This document shows, piece after piece, positions 6,756-6,820 of a DNA stretch of 6,820 nucleotides (within the stretch, counting starts at the first letter, position 1; every line of letters begins with the position of its first letter). Under the pieces are notes generated by a model, which worked only from the letters and a program-made list of their open reading frames with translations, had not been told where the DNA came from and did no database searches. A program made the position numbers and the translations under genes. This stretch comes from an uncultured Prevotella sp. (GTDB lineage Bacteria; Bacteroidota; Bacteroidia; Bacteroidales; Bacteroidaceae), in contig CALIIG010000003.1 in assembly GCA_938018155.1 (NCBI GenBank), forward strand, positions 1 to 6,820, in the 5' to 3' direction.

Positions 6756-6820
6756 TTACATGCGTAAGGTCATCGTTCGGCGGCCGTCAGCAGCGCGTAC
6801 GGCGACCGTCACACCCATCG
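6756..6820 (-). CDS. Possible 3' end of an unidentified gene
   Basis: One minus-strand frame is open from the window edge to a TAA at 6756-6758 and would end MGVTVAVRAADGRRTMTLRM. The other two minus frames close within 32 bases of the edge. GC content rises sharply here compared with the AT-rich promoter region next to it, as expected for coding DNA. The segment is too short to recognise a family. If real, its transcript would have no terminator before the rimP promoter other than the hairpin at 6620-6653. A plus-strand frame starting at 6760 (MRKVIVRRPSAARTATVTPI) is the competing reading; its arginine-rich start and the lack of a plus-strand promoter make it less attractive. Confidence 0.3.
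   Translation of the reverse strand, partial: MGVTVAVRAADGRRTMTLRM

Noticed and set aside
6760..6820. Plus-strand start MRKVIVRRPSAARTATVTPI as the beginning of a divergent gene.
   Set aside because: No Bacteroidota promoter box is visible on the plus strand before it, and the composition is unlike a normal N-terminus. It cannot be excluded without more sequence.

Overview
The window comes from a member of the Bacteroidota, most likely order Bacteroidales and Prevotella-like. Three things point there. The promoter before the first complete gene has the phylum's TTG / TAnnTTTG architecture. Translation starts lack clear Shine-Dalgarno sequences. NusA, IF-2 and RimP have the Bacteroidales style (NusA begins with a short Lys/Asp-rich tail; IF-2 carries a very long charged N-terminal region). 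This assignment rests on motif and family recall, not on a database search.

Every gene I can support reads on the minus strand, so the biological order runs from high to low coordinates. 6756-6820 may hold the 3' end of an unidentified gene. 6654-6755 is AT-rich and carries the promoter. 6620-6653 is a strong hairpin followed by a T-tract. Then come rimP (6139-6606), nusA (4855-6129) and infB (1912-4800), with gaps of 9 and 54 bases. A 259-base gene-free gap (1653-1911) follows, rich in inverted and direct repeats. After it come sufB (195-1652), an 80-base spacer with a small hairpin, and the first 38 codons of sufC, cut by the window edge inside its Walker A motif.

The genes form two functional blocks. 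RimP matures the 30S subunit, NusA controls pausing, termination and antitermination, and IF-2 loads initiator tRNA: together a transcription/translation operon. SufB and SufC are the scaffold and ATPase of the SUF iron-sulfur cluster assembly machine; sufD and sufS would be expected just beyond the left edge. I see no mobile element, CRISPR array, tRNA, rRNA or defence system, and the coding content is conserved housekeeping.

The points worth a second look are mostly non-coding. An intrinsic-terminator-like hairpin lies between the rimP promoter and the rimP start, in a nusA operon where termination-based autoregulation would make sense. Two inverted repeats and a repeated GGTSACATT motif lie between infB and sufB. 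In the proteins, IF-2 carries a duplicated LGKIDLD motif in its disordered region, and has glycine where I remember a conserved cysteine in the initiator-tRNA-binding domain.
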